A program made the position numbers and the translations under genes. Below, in pieces: positions 33,074 through 41,626 of a stretch of DNA of 64,000 nucleotides; position 1 is the stretch's first letter, and every line of letters begins with the position of its first letter. The notes under the pieces were generated by a model, which had not been told where the DNA came from, made no database searches, and saw only the letters and a program-made list of their open reading frames with translations. This DNA comes from Saccharomonospora marina XMU15 (GTDB taxonomy: Bacteria > Actinomycetota > Actinomycetes > Mycobacteriales > Pseudonocardiaceae): positions 4,769,234-4,833,233 of the forward strand of contig NZ_CM001439.1 of the NCBI RefSeq assembly GCF_000244955.1, written 5' to 3'.

Positions 33074-33754
33074 TTAACGCTGCTCAGGAGCGGTGGCGAG
33101 GCCCTTGGCGACGAGTCGTGCGGCCAGCCCTTCACCCCTTTCCTCGTCGGTGATCGCGAAGCACAAGTGGTCACGCCATGCCCCGGCGACGTCCAGATAT
33201 CGAAGGAACAGGCCTTCCTGCCGGTAACCGACCTTGGCCAGCACTCGCAGGCTCGCACTGTTCTCGGGGCGGACGGTGGCTTCCAGCCGGTGCAGGCCCG
33301 CGGCGGCGAAGACGTGATCGGTCACCAGCGCGACGGCCGCCGTCGCCACGCCACCGCCCGCCAGTCGCGAGGAAACCCAGTAGCCGACCCAGGCGGAGCG
33401 CAGCGACGCCCTGATGATGTTGCCGACGGTGATCTGCCCTGCGAAGGCACCGTCGACGGTGATCGCGAACGGCAGACATTGCCCGCGTCGAGCCAGGCCG
33501 CGGAGTGAAGCCCACTGTGGCGGCCACGCCCAGTGGGCGTTGCGTTCGTGCCAGTACCCGGCCTGAGTCGGCTCCCATTCCTCCAGGTACTCACGATCGC
33601 GAAGCCGGATCCTGCTCCATTCTCCGCCGTCGAGCAGCCGGACCGGCCGCAAAGCCACAGTGCCCGCACGCACGGTGAGCGGACCCAGCCTCGCGGGCCA
33701 ACCCGGGTGGCGAGGTTCGGCGGCATACGGCGCGCCATACCCCTGCGATGTCAT
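33074..33754 (-). CDS. rimJ: GNAT acetyltransferase of the RimJ type
   Basis: A 226-residue GNAT-fold acetyltransferase. Family landmarks include VRLLDGGEWSRIRLRDREYL, VGYWVSSRLAGGGVATAAVALVTDHVF (the acetyl-CoA pyrophosphate loop) and RLEATVRPENSASLRVLAKVGYRQEG. RimJ-type enzymes acetylate protein N-termini, classically ribosomal S5, but the target here is unknown. It lies 6 bases after the glp stop, within the galU-glp-rimJ-glpR block. Confidence 0.87.
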   Translation of the reverse strand: MTSQGYGAPYAAEPRHPGWPARLGPLTVRAGTVALRPVRLLDGGEWSRIRLRDREYLEEWEPTQAGYWHERNAHWAWPPQWASLRGLARRGQCLPFAITVDGAFAGQITVGNIIRASLRSAWVGYWVSSRLAGGGVATAAVALVTDHVFAAAGLHRLEATVRPENSASLRVLAKVGYRQEGLFLRYLDVAGAWRDHLCFAITDEERGEGLAARLVAKGLATAPEQR

Positions 33755-33760
33755 GAGCCG

Positions 33761-35032
33761 TCACGTGCGCTGAGCCAGGAAGGCCACCTTGACCTGCTCG
33801 CCCGCCGCGACCTCGACGAGGTCCTCGTCCACGTTGATCAGGCAGTTGGCCTCGGCCAGCGACGCGAGCAGATGGGAGCCCGACGTGCCGAGTGGCTGCA
33901 CCAGGTACTCACCGTTGCTCTCGTCGCGCAGCAGCTGGCCTCGCAGGAAACCCCTACGACCCCTGCTCGACACGATGGGAGAGAGCAGGCGCGCCTCGAT
34001 GACCCTGCGGTGGGGGTTCCGGGTGCCGCGTGCGGCACGGATCAGCGGCCGGATCATGACCTCGAAAACGACCAGTGCGCTCATCGGATTCGCCGGAAGC
34101 AGAAAGGTGGGCACCGAGTCCGGGCCCAACCTGCCGAACGCCTGTGTCGAGCCGGGGTGCATGGCGACTCTCGTCGTGTCGATCTTGCCGAGGTCGGACA
34201 GCGCGGCGTGCACCTCCTCACCGATGCTGCCTCCTGCCCCTCCCGCCACCACGACGACCTCGGACATCAGCAACCTGCCCTCGACGGTCTCACGTAGCCG
34301 CTTGGGGTCAAGCGGCACGATGCCGACCCTGCTCACCTCCGCTCCCGCGTCCCGTGCAGCGGCCGCCAGCGCGTAGGAGTTGACGTCGTAGACCTGGCCC
34401 ACGGAGGGTGTGCGGTCCACGTCGACCAGCTCGTCGCCCACCGAGATGATCGACACCCGTGGTCGCGGATAGACGAGCACCTTCGACCGACCCACGGCGG
34501 CGAGCAGGCCGACCTGCGCGGCCCCGATCGTGTCACCCCGGCGCACGGCGACGTCGCCGATCTGCACGTCCTCCCCGGTTCTACGGACGTAGCCGTGGGA
34601 AGGAACGGACCGCTGCACCGTGACGTTGGCCTCGTGACCGTCGGTGAAAGCCGTGGGCACGACGGCGTCGGCCAGCGTGGGAAGCGGAGCACCGGTCGCG
34701 ACCCGGACCGCCTGGCCGGGCTGCAACCGCCGGGGCTGCCGCGAGCCGGCCGGAATCTCGCCGACCACCGGCATCTGCACTGCTTCTTCGCTGGCCGTCC
34801 GCACATCGACACTGCGCACCGCGTAGCCGTCCACCGCTGCCTGGTCGAAGCCGGGCAACGCGTGCTCTGCGACCACCTCCTCCGCGCAGAGCAGTCCCTG
34901 CGCCTCGGAGATCGCGACCCGCACCGGGCGCGGCCGCACGGCGGCACCCAAGAGCACAGATAGCTGCGCGTCGACCGACCTGAATTCGGTGGGCGACGAC
35001 GGGTCGGCGGTGGCGGACTCGCGTGTGGTCAT
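33761..35032 (-). CDS. glp: MoeA/gephyrin-like protein (Glp)
   Basis: A 423-residue MoeA-family protein, by family either the molybdopterin molybdotransferase or its cell-division paralogue Glp. It has the MoeA layout: domain I-II with HALPGFDQAAVDGYAVRS, the MogA-like domain III with VSIISVGDELV, VYDVNSYALAAAARDAGAEV and VVAGGAGGSIGEEV, then the C-terminal domain IV. The canonical TGGxSxG of active MoeA reads AGGAGGS here. Its place between galU and rimJ/glpR is that of corynebacterial Glp, which binds FtsZ and GlpR. The ATG overlaps the galU stop. Confidence 0.87.
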   Translation of the reverse strand: MTTRESATADPSSPTEFRSVDAQLSVLLGAAVRPRPVRVAISEAQGLLCAEEVVAEHALPGFDQAAVDGYAVRSVDVRTASEEAVQMPVVGEIPAGSRQPRRLQPGQAVRVATGAPLPTLADAVVPTAFTDGHEANVTVQRSVPSHGYVRRTGEDVQIGDVAVRRGDTIGAAQVGLLAAVGRSKVLVYPRPRVSIISVGDELVDVDRTPSVGQVYDVNSYALAAAARDAGAEVSRVGIVPLDPKRLRETVEGRLLMSEVVVVAGGAGGSIGEEVHAALSDLGKIDTTRVAMHPGSTQAFGRLGPDSVPTFLLPANPMSALVVFEVMIRPLIRAARGTRNPHRRVIEARLLSPIVSSRGRRGFLRGQLLRDESNGEYLVQPLGTSGSHLLASLAEANCLINVDEDLVEVAAGEQVKVAFLAQRT

Positions 35033-35934
35033 GAGCCCTCGTTGCCGATCCGGTTGGTCAACCACTCCCTCAGCTCGGGACCGTGCTCGGGATGGCTCAG
35101 TGCGAAGTCCACGGCCGCCTTCAAGAACCCTGCGGGGTTGCCGAGGTCGTGCCTGCCACCCCGGTGAACGACGATGTGCACCGGGTGCCCTTCCTTGATC
35201 AGCAGCGCGACAGCGTCCGTGAGCTGCAACTCCCCGCCCGAGCCCGGCTGGATCCTGCGGAGCGCGTCGAAAATCGCCCGGTCCAGCAGGTAGCGTCCCG
35301 CCGCCGCGTAGGTCGACGGCGCCGCCTCCGGCGAGGGCTTCTCCACCATGCCGTGCACCTGCTTGACATCCTCGTCCCCGGTGTCGGACACGTCGAACAC
35401 ACCGTAGGGCGAGATCTGTTCCTTCGGGATGTCGAAGGCACAGAGCACGCTGCCGCCGTACTGCGCCCGCACGTCCGCCATCCGGTTCAGCACCCCCGAC
35501 GGCAGCACGAGGTCGTCGGGCAGCAGGACGGCTACCGCCCTGTCTTCCTCGGTGAGGTTGGCCTCGGCCTGCGCGACGGCATGACCCAGCCCATGAGCCT
35601 GCTCCTGGATGGCGACGTCCACCTCGAGCAACCCGTGTGCCCTGCGGATCTTGGCCAGCTGCTCGGTCTTGCCCTTGCGGCGGAGCGCCTCCTCCAGTTC
35701 CTCCATCGGCCGGAAGTACTGGACAACAGCTTCCTTGCCGGGGGATGTGACGATCACCATGCGCGTGGCCCCGGCCTCGGCCGCTTCGGCGGCGACAAGT
35801 TCGATGCCCGGCGTGTCGACGATCGGCAACAGTTCCTTGGGCACGGCCTTGGTCGTCGGCAGGAATCTCGTGCCGAGTCCCGCGGCAGGCACGATGGCGG
35901 TCCGGAAGATGTTGTGACTCGTGGCGCCCGTCAT
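35029..35934 (-). CDS. galU: UTP-glucose-1-phosphate uridylyltransferase
   Basis: A 301-residue GalU making UDP-glucose from UTP and glucose-1-phosphate. It shows AIVPAAGLGTRFLPTTKAVPKELLPIVDTP, the nucleotide-binding and catalytic block, then VLLPDDLVL, VEKPSPE and GELQLTDA. ATG 35934 is close to the domain. It is first in the leftward galU-glp-rimJ-glpR operon and is divergent from the 5-formyl-THF cyclo-ligase gene, as at Rv0993 in M. tuberculosis. UDP-glucose feeds envelope glycans and the Leloir route (galT lies at 45.9 kb). Confidence 0.95.
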   Translation of the reverse strand: MTGATSHNIFRTAIVPAAGLGTRFLPTTKAVPKELLPIVDTPGIELVAAEAAEAGATRMVIVTSPGKEAVVQYFRPMEELEEALRRKGKTEQLAKIRRAHGLLEVDVAIQEQAHGLGHAVAQAEANLTEEDRAVAVLLPDDLVLPSGVLNRMADVRAQYGGSVLCAFDIPKEQISPYGVFDVSDTGDEDVKQVHGMVEKPSPEAAPSTYAAAGRYLLDRAIFDALRRIQPGSGGELQLTDAVALLIKEGHPVHIVVHRGGRHDLGNPAGFLKAAVDFALSHPEHGPELREWLTNRIGNEGS

Positions 35935-35958
35935 GGGCGCAAAGCCTAGCCTGGTCAC

Positions 35959-36573
35959 GTGAACGAGACAGACAACGACAACCCCCCTGCGGGGGTAAAG
36001 GCACAGTGGCGGGCGCGAATGAAGGCCGGGCGAGCAGCGATCTCCGCACAACAGCGGGTGCTCGAGGCCGCCGCGCTGACGGAGGCGGTGGCCGGGATGG
36101 CGGCGACCACCATGTGCTGTTATGTCCCGTTCGGGTCCGAACCCGGTTCGATCGCGCTGCTCGACGTTCTCCTGGAGCGCGGTACACGTGTTCTCCTTCC
36201 TGTGGTTCCCGCGGAGCCCGGCCCGCTCGACTGGGCCGAGTACACGGGCACGTCGGCACTGGCCAAGGGCAACCTGCGTCCGGTGCTGGAGCCGCAAGGG
36301 CCTCGACTCGGACCGAAGGCAATAGCCGAGGCCGATGTCGTGCTCGTTCCCGCCCTTGCCGTGGACCGTTCGGGGGTCCGGCTCGGCAGGGGTGCGGGCT
36401 ACTACGACCGGTCGCTGTCGCTCGTCTCAGCGACCGCCGAACTGGTCGCTGTGATTCGCGACACCGAATTCGTCGACCAGTTGCCCGCCGAGCCCCATGA
36501 CGTGCGCATGACGGCGGTTCTGACTCCGAGTGACGGGCTGCGTCGGCTACCTTCGATAGAGCCCTCACTGTGA
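35959..36573 (+). CDS. 5-formyltetrahydrofolate cyclo-ligase
   Basis: A 204-residue enzyme converting 5-formyl-THF to 5,10-methenyl-THF with ATP. The conserved nucleotide/folate segments are present: KAQWRARMKAGRA near the start, YVPFGSEPGS, and GVRLGRGAGYYDRSL, the family signature. The GTG start lies 24 bases from the divergent galU start. It corresponds to Rv0992c by position. It is followed by the CIRCE-controlled FmdB gene. Confidence 0.92.
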   Translation: MNETDNDNPPAGVKAQWRARMKAGRAAISAQQRVLEAAALTEAVAGMAATTMCCYVPFGSEPGSIALLDVLLERGTRVLLPVVPAEPGPLDWAEYTGTSALAKGNLRPVLEPQGPRLGPKAIAEADVVLVPALAVDRSGVRLGRGAGYYDRSLSLVSATAELVAVIRDTEFVDQLPAEPHDVRMTAVLTPSDGLRRLPSIEPSL

Positions 36574-36633
36574 AGCCCTCGCTGTGAGAGGGCCCTCGAT
36601 TGCGCTCGGGGAATGCCATACAGCAAAATTGAG

Positions 36634-36660
36634 TTAGCACTCTCCGGAAGGGAGTGCCAG
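36634..36660 (+). promoter_or_regulatory. CIRCE (HrcA operator) before the FmdB gene
   Basis: TTAGCACTC at 36634-36642, a 9-base spacer, and GAGTGCCAG at 36652-36660. The CIRCE consensus is TTAGCACTC-N9-GAGTGCTAA: the left arm is perfect and the right arm matches 7 of 9. It lies 17 bases before the GTG start of the FmdB gene, so HrcA should repress that gene. Confidence 0.85.
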
Positions 36661-36677
36661 CGCCAGAAGGAGTCCCC

Positions 36678-37034
36678 GTGCCGACCTACCAGTACGCCTG
36701 CAAGGAGTGCGGCCACCAGTTCGAGGTGGTCCAGTCGTTCAATGACGCGAGCCTGACCGACTGCCCGCAGTGCCAGGGTGCGCTGCGCAAGCTGTTCGGC
36801 TCGGTCGGTGTCATCTTCAAGGGCAGTGGGTTCTACCGCACCGACTCTCGGTCCGACTCGAAGTCGTCCAGCACCTCAGGTGCGTCGAGTTCGTCCAACA
36901 GCTCCTCCAACGGGTCCTCCAACGGTTCCGGGAGTTCCGCCAAGTCCGACGCCGGGTCCGGCTCCGGATCGAACAACGGCGGCGGCTCCACGAGTTCAAC
37001 CAGTACCACGGCCGCAACGCCGAAAGCCTCGTGA
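36678..37034 (+). CDS. FmdB-type zinc-ribbon chaperone-like protein (Ruc-like)
   Basis: A 118-residue protein. The first 60 residues are an FmdB zinc ribbon with CKECGH and CPQCQG and the typical LRKLFGSVGVIFKGSGFYRTD. The rest is a disordered tail made almost only of Ser, Gly, Asn, Lys and Thr. In M. tuberculosis the positional counterpart Rv0991c (Ruc) is a redox-switched chaperone in the HrcA heat-shock regulon, with a disordered tail. The CIRCE box here supports the same role. The GTG at 36678 starts the invariant MPTYQYAC and has AAGGAG upstream. Confidence 0.87.
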   Translation: MPTYQYACKECGHQFEVVQSFNDASLTDCPQCQGALRKLFGSVGVIFKGSGFYRTDSRSDSKSSSTSGASSSSNSSSNGSSNGSGSSAKSDAGSGSGSNNGGGSTSSTSTTAATPKAS

Positions 37035-37042
37035 CACCGCAG

Positions 37043-37069
37043 TTATCCACAACGGCCTAGTTATCCACA
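37043..37069 (+). promoter_or_regulatory. Two tandem DnaA-box sequences
   Basis: TTATCCACA occurs at 37043-37051 and again at 37061-37069, same orientation, starts 18 bases apart, in the 136-base gap between the FmdB and SAF-domain genes. Both are perfect matches to the classical DnaA box. They could let DnaA regulate the next gene or titrate DnaA. Confidence 0.55.
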
Positions 37070-37170
37070 GGCTGCCGCTTCCCGGGTTCCGACTTCGCGT
37101 GCAGCGCCCCTAACGTCGGTTTCGGTCGAGGGCGAAGCACCGCCCTCCCGATCCGATTCGAGGGGAAACG

Positions 37171-37842
37171 ATGCAGGCCAAGACCCGTGAACAAGCCTGG
37201 CGACAGTGGTTGCGCGGCAGAGTCCGGGCTCGCCCCGCCGCGCTGGTGCGGCGTTCGCTCGCCACGACCTTGTTCCTGCTGGCGGTGGCGCTGGCAGCCA
37301 TCCCCGGTGCCGACGTCAGCGGTGAAGCGCTGGTCAACGTTGTCGTCACTGCCAGGGAGGTTCCGTCGGGAACGCAACTGGCAGCAGACGATCTGAGGGT
37401 CGCGGCCGTTCCGACCGGAATCGGGCCCGACGGCGCATTGGGCAAGACATCGGACGCTATCGGTCGCCACCTCATCGGCGCGGCTCGCGCGGGCGAGCCA
37501 CTGACCGATGCCAGGCTCGCCGAGCACCGTCGTAGCCCACCCGGCACCGCGACAGTTCCGGTTCGGCTCGCCGACGCCCGGATCGCGAAGCTGCTCCGTC
37601 CGGGCACTCGTGTCGACGTCATTACTCCGGACCGGGCGGGCACCGACGCCACCCGTAGCGGGGAACACGTCGTGGCAGGCACAGTCACCGTGGTGGCGGT
37701 ACCAGACGAAGGAACAGCAGCGCGCGACGGGCCGGCGATGGACGACCAAGGTGCCCTGGTGCTGCTCGCGGCTCCTGCCGACACCGCAGCTCGCCTTGCC
37801 GCTGTTTCACTCGAGCAGCCGATCACGGTGACCCTGCGTTAG
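37171..37842 (+). CDS. SAF-domain membrane protein (CpaB/RcpC type)
   Basis: A 223-residue protein with one N-terminal membrane helix (LATTLFLLAVALAAIPGADV, about residues 30-50) after an Arg-rich cytoplasmic tail. A SAF domain follows (VVTAREVPSGTQLAADDLRVAAVP) and an RcpC-like portion (RLADARIAKLLRPGTRVDVI). CpaB/RcpC proteins belong to Flp pilus assembly, but no other pilus genes are near; actinobacteria often carry solitary SAF proteins. GAGGGGAAA precedes the ATG. The role is unknown, probably extracytoplasmic. Confidence 0.8.
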   Translation: MQAKTREQAWRQWLRGRVRARPAALVRRSLATTLFLLAVALAAIPGADVSGEALVNVVVTAREVPSGTQLAADDLRVAAVPTGIGPDGALGKTSDAIGRHLIGAARAGEPLTDARLAEHRRSPPGTATVPVRLADARIAKLLRPGTRVDVITPDRAGTDATRSGEHVVAGTVTVVAVPDEGTAARDGPAMDDQGALVLLAAPADTAARLAAVSLEQPITVTLR

Positions 37843-37975
37843 GTCGCACCGGAATGCCGTCGCAGGGAGGGTCGGCTTGGGGAGTGGCGACGAGACCATC
37901 GCGGTCCTGGCCCCTTCACGAATAGGCCGGGGCCCTCCGCGAGCCCACACGTGGCCGGAACACGCGGACCGTGGC

Positions 37976-38164
37976 TCAACCGTCGTGGTGCGGCGGGCGG
38001 TTCTCCAGGTACCACTCGTCGCGTCGGCCGCGGTCACCGCCGGGCTCCTTCTCGTCGGAAGTGGTCTCGGGAACCACCTCCCCGAAGACCTCCTCGATGC
38101 GGCGGTGGCGCCGCCGAGGCGGTGGGGCAGGTTCGTCGGCAGGCCGATCGCGGTCCGTGGCCAC
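37976..38164 (-). CDS. Small charged protein downstream of mogA
   Basis: A 62-residue frame starting at GTG 38164, 4 bases after the mogA stop. It is highly charged and Pro/Arg-rich (RPADEPAPPPRRRHRRIEEVFG, EKEPGGDRGRRDEWYLENRP) and ends in PPHHDG. A tail of the form DEWYxENRPPHH is one I associate with small conserved actinobacterial proteins, from memory only. It probably sits in an operon with mogA. No function can be given. Confidence 0.55.
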   Translation of the reverse strand: MATDRDRPADEPAPPPRRRHRRIEEVFGEVVPETTSDEKEPGGDRGRRDEWYLENRPPHHDG

Positions 38165-38168
38165 GGCG

Positions 38169-38669
38169 TCAACTCTCGTCAAGGCCGGACAACTCGTCGA
38201 TGACGTGGGGAACCAGCGACGACAGTGTCGCCATGCCGTCACGGACGGCGGCGCGAGAGCCCGCGAGGTTGACCACGAGCGTGCTGCCCGAGACACCGAC
38301 GAGCCCCCTGGAGATGCCCGCATCGATGGCGCCGGCGGCCAACCCGGAGGAACGCAGCGCCTCCCCGATGCCCGGGATGGGCCTGTCGAGCACACCGGCC
38401 GTGGCGTCAGGGGTGACGTCTCGCGGGGAGACTCCGGTAGCGCCAACCGTGATGACCAGGTCTACCCCACCGATCACCGCGGTATTGAGCGCGTTGCGGA
38501 TTTCCACCGTGTCGGCGCGAACCACAACGGAACCGTCCACTATGAACCCGGCTTCCTCCAGCAGTTCGGTCACGAGCGGCCCGATGGAGTCCTCGATCTC
38601 TCCCTGAGCCGTCCGGTCATCGACAACCACCACGAGAGCGCGGCCCAGCCGCTGTGCACTGCGTTCCAT
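38169..38669 (-). CDS. mogA: MogA/MoaB-type molybdenum cofactor protein
   Basis: A 166-residue MogA/MoaB-fold protein, which by family adenylates molybdopterin. It has ALVVVVDDRTAQGEIEDS, DLVITVGATGVSPRDVTPDA (the usual TGGTG block reads VGATGVS) and the GISRGLVGVSGSTLVVNLAGS segment. ATG 38669 fits the fold's start. By synteny it corresponds to moaB2 (Rv0984), which in mycobacteria lies beside pepD and mprAB; here those lie at 44.5 and 47.9-50 kb. Confidence 0.88.
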   Translation of the reverse strand: MERSAQRLGRALVVVVDDRTAQGEIEDSIGPLVTELLEEAGFIVDGSVVVRADTVEIRNALNTAVIGGVDLVITVGATGVSPRDVTPDATAGVLDRPIPGIGEALRSSGLAAGAIDAGISRGLVGVSGSTLVVNLAGSRAAVRDGMATLSSLVPHVIDELSGLDES

Positions 38670-38769
38670 GAGCCCTACCGTAGTGGGACCTCGCGACAGA
38701 TGTGACCGAAGGCTTACGGACGGTCGGTTGGGGCTGCGGGTTCGTCGTGAACCGCATAGCGTCCTCGGC

Positions 38770-39825
38770 GTGCGCGTGCTCGTCACCGGTGGAGCCGGGT
38801 TCATCGGCTCCCACATCGCCGACCTGCTGGCCGAATCGGGGTTCGAACCAGTGCTGCTCGATGCGCTGCTGCCCACCGCGCACGGCGCCGGCAACCCGCC
38901 TGGGCACGCCACGCGACACCGGTTCGTGCGCGGTGATGTGGCAGACGCGGCACTGGTACGGGAGCTGCTCGCCGAGGTCGACGCGGTGTGTCACCAGGCG
39001 GCCGTGGTGGGGCACGGTGTCGATCCCTCCGACGCGCCGTCCTACACGCTGCACAACGACCACGCCACGGCGGTGCTGCTCGCGGCGATGTACGAAACGG
39101 GGGTGCGCCGGCTGGTGCTGGCGTCCTCGATGGTCGTGTACGGCGAAGGGAGGTACGCCTGCGCACGGCACGGAGTGGTGGCGCCCGCTCCTCGTCGCCA
39201 ATGCGATGTGGACGCCGGCCGGTTCGATCCGACGTGCACCCGGTGCGGCGCCGACCTGCGACCTCTGCTGGTTCCCGAAGAAGCCCCGCTTCGGCCACGA
39301 AGCACATACGCGGCCACCAAACTCGCCCAGGAGCAGCTGGCGGGCGCATGGGCGCGGCAGACCGGCGGCACCGTGTGGGCGTTGCGCTACCACAACGTCT
39401 ACGGCCCCCGGATGCCACGCGACACGCCTTACGCCGGCGTGGCGTCGCTGTTTCGCTCCGCCCTCGAGCGAGGCGAGGCCCCGACCGTGCTGGAGGACGG
39501 GAAGCAACGACGGGACTTTGTTCATGTCCACGATGTGGCAAGAGCCAACGTGCTCGCCCTGCGCACGCCCGCAGCCGAGGGCGAGTTGAGCGCCGTCAAC
39601 ATCTGTTCCGGCGAGCCCCACACGATAGGAGAGCTCGCCACCGAACTCGCGAGGGCCCATGGTGGTCCGCGGCCACGCGTGGTCGGCGGCGCCCGTCCCG
39701 CCGATGTGCGCCACGTCGTCGCTGACCCGCAGCGGGCGCGGCGGCTGCTCGGCTTCACCGCGACGATCGGGTTCGCCGAAGGTATCGACGAGTTCGCGAC
39801 GGCTGAGCTTCGTGCTACCGGGTAA
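38770..39825 (+). CDS. NAD-dependent sugar epimerase/dehydratase with zinc-ribbon-like insert
   Basis: A 351-residue extended SDR. It shows MRVLVTGGAGFIGSHIADLLAESG, ASSMVVYGEG with the catalytic Ser, the STYAATK YxxxK pair and ALRYHNVYGPRMP. Between the Ser block and the YxxxK is a Cys insert: CARHGVVAPAPRRQCDVDAGRF then DPTCTRCGADLRPL, perhaps a structural zinc site. The GTG start at 38770 begins the Rossmann fold. It probably makes a nucleotide sugar for the envelope-glycan genes downstream; the exact reaction is unknown. Confidence 0.85.
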   Translation: MRVLVTGGAGFIGSHIADLLAESGFEPVLLDALLPTAHGAGNPPGHATRHRFVRGDVADAALVRELLAEVDAVCHQAAVVGHGVDPSDAPSYTLHNDHATAVLLAAMYETGVRRLVLASSMVVYGEGRYACARHGVVAPAPRRQCDVDAGRFDPTCTRCGADLRPLLVPEEAPLRPRSTYAATKLAQEQLAGAWARQTGGTVWALRYHNVYGPRMPRDTPYAGVASLFRSALERGEAPTVLEDGKQRRDFVHVHDVARANVLALRTPAAEGELSAVNICSGEPHTIGELATELARAHGGPRPRVVGGARPADVRHVVADPQRARRLLGFTATIGFAEGIDEFATAELRATG

Positions 39826-39864
39826 CGGCACCGGACGCAGACGATAGCTGCCAACAGCCCGTGG

Positions 39865-40914
39865 TCAGCGGGCCGCCAGCGGCAGCCGTACCTCGAATCG
39901 ACAACCCTGCCCGTGGTTGTGCACCTCGACCCGACCTCGATGCGCCTCCACAAGACCTTTCACGATCGCCAGTCCAAGGCCGCCGCCACCGGTGGTCCTC
40001 CCGGTCTCGGGTGTGCGCGCCTGGGAGCCTCTAAACGCGACGTCGAACACCCGGCCGAGCTCGTCCTCGGGGATACCACCGCACGCGTCGTCAACAGCGA
40101 GCAGCGCCTCCTGGCCGTCGATTCCGATGTCGACGGCCACCGTGCCGTCGGGCGGAGTGTGGCGGATGGCGTTGGAGACGAGGTTGCGCACGATGCGGGC
40201 GAGTTCCGGATCGCTACCGGCCACCACCGGCCAAGCCTGTGCGCTCGCCCGCACTTTCACCCGGTTGCGTCGGGCAACCGGTCTCTGCGCGGACAGCGCG
40301 TCGCTGACCACGTCACCGAGCGGTACGGCGGTCAGTTCCAGGCGAAGCGCCCCAGCCGTGATTCGGGAGAGTTCGAAAAGGTCATCGACCATACCTGTCA
40401 GGCGGGTGGCCTCGACGTTGATGCGCTGGGCGTACTTGGCGACCTCGTCGGGCTCGCCGACGACACCGTCGGCAAGCGCCTCGGCCATCGCCCTGATACC
40501 CGACAGCGGGCTACGCAGGTCGTGACTGATCCAAGCGACCAACTCGCGGCGCGAGGCTTCCGCTGCTCGCTCCCGATCCCTGGCCTCCCGCTCCCACACG
40601 CTGCGCCTGGCGATAACCCTGCCGAGCACGACGGCCGCGGGGACGGTCACCATCGCCACCAGCAGACAGACCAGCAACATCGTGGTCAACGCCGTGCTGA
40701 ACATGAACCCGCTGACGCCGAGCACCCCGGTCAGCGTCGCGACGATGGGGATCAGCACTAGCACCGTGAGGGTGCTGGCCAGGGAACCCCTGCGCAGCAG
40801 GTACAGCACCAAGGCACCGACGGCGACGACCGGCATCGCGAACGCGAGCGCGACAGGCAGGATGTGCCAGGCGTGCGCGAGCATCTCGGCGAGCGACTCG
40901 CCGGACTCGATCAT
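39865..40914 (-). CDS. Sensor histidine kinase
   Basis: A 349-residue kinase with two membrane helices near residues 17-39 and 45-90 and hardly any external loop. It probably senses the membrane or an intramembrane signal. The HisKA box is [17 protein letters not shown] with the phosphorylated His, and the ATPase domain has [31 protein letters not shown] and [13 protein letters not shown]. The ATG overlaps the response regulator stop. Convergent with the epimerase gene. Confidence 0.92.
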   Translation of the reverse strand: MIESGESLAEMLAHAWHILPVALAFAMPVVAVGALVLYLLRRGSLASTLTVLVLIPIVATLTGVLGVSGFMFSTALTTMLLVCLLVAMVTVPAAVVLGRVIARRSVWEREARDRERAAEASRRELVAWISHDLRSPLSGIRAMAEALADGVVGEPDEVAKYAQRINVEATRLTGMVDDLFELSRITAGALRLELTAVPLGDVVSDALSAQRPVARRNRVKVRASAQAWPVVAGSDPELARIVRNLVSNAIRHTPPDGTVAVDIGIDGQEALLAVDDACGGIPEDELGRVFDVAFRGSQARTPETGRTTGGGGLGLAIVKGLVEAHRGRVEVHNHGQGCRFEVRLPLAAR

Positions 40915-41621
40915 GATCGTCGCGGGTCGTAGCGGTAGCCGATGCCCCAGACCGTGACCACCCGGCTGGGGTTGGCGGGATCGGCTTCGATCTTCTCCCG
41001 CAGCCGCCGGACGTGGACGGTTACGGTGGACTGGTCGCCGAACTGCCAGCCCCACACCTTGTCCAGCAAGTCGGCCCTGGAGTAGGCGATGCCGGGGTGG
41101 GTGAGGAAGAACGCCAGCAGGTCGAACTCCCGAGCCGTCAGTGCGAGCGGCGCACCCGCGAGCGTGGCGTGCCGCGCCGAACGCACCAGCCGCAGGTCGT
41201 CGTCGACGAGATCCGGCGCGCTCGCCCCCGGCGCCGGTCCACGGGACCTGCGCAGCACCGACGAGACCCGCAGGGTCAGCTCTCGGGGGCTGAACGGCTT
41301 GGTCACGTAGTCGTCGGCACCTATTCGCAGGCCCGCGATACGGTCCTCCTCCTCCTCCCCGAGCGCGGTCAGCATGACCACCGGCACCTCGCTGATCCGC
41401 CGCAATCGGCCACACACCTCGAGGCCACCCAACCCCGGCATCATCACGTCGAGGACGATCAGGTCGGGTGGCTGTGCGGCGCAGCGCTCCAGCGCCTCGT
41501 GGCCGTCACCCGCGACCGCCACGGCGAACCCGGCCACCTCCAGGTAGCGACGCACCACGTCCCGGACCGTCTCGTCGTCATCGACCACGAGCACCAGGCC
41601 TTCGCCGCTGTCCTCACTCAT
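40911..41621 (-). CDS. OmpR-family response regulator
   Basis: A 236-residue regulator. The receiver has [11 protein letters not shown], the phospho-acceptor Asp in [13 protein letters not shown], Thr in VVMLTALG and Lys in YVTKPF. The winged-helix output domain ends with [21 protein letters not shown] and [10 protein letters not shown]. Coupled to its kinase by a 4-base overlap and only 5 bases after the membrane glycosyltransferase-like gene, so the three form one operon. Confidence 0.93.
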   Translation of the reverse strand: MSEDSGEGLVLVVDDDETVRDVVRRYLEVAGFAVAVAGDGHEALERCAAQPPDLIVLDVMMPGLGGLEVCGRLRRISEVPVVMLTALGEEEEDRIAGLRIGADDYVTKPFSPRELTLRVSSVLRRSRGPAPGASAPDLVDDDLRLVRSARHATLAGAPLALTAREFDLLAFFLTHPGIAYSRADLLDKVWGWQFGDQSTVTVHVRRLREKIEADPANPSRVVTVWGIGYRYDPRRS

Positions 41622-41626
41622 CGCCC

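Noticed and set aside
36840-37030. Ser/Gly/Asn run in the FmdB gene considered as a low-complexity artefact
   Set aside because: The frame and codon use stay constant, and a disordered tail is typical of the Ruc-like proteins.
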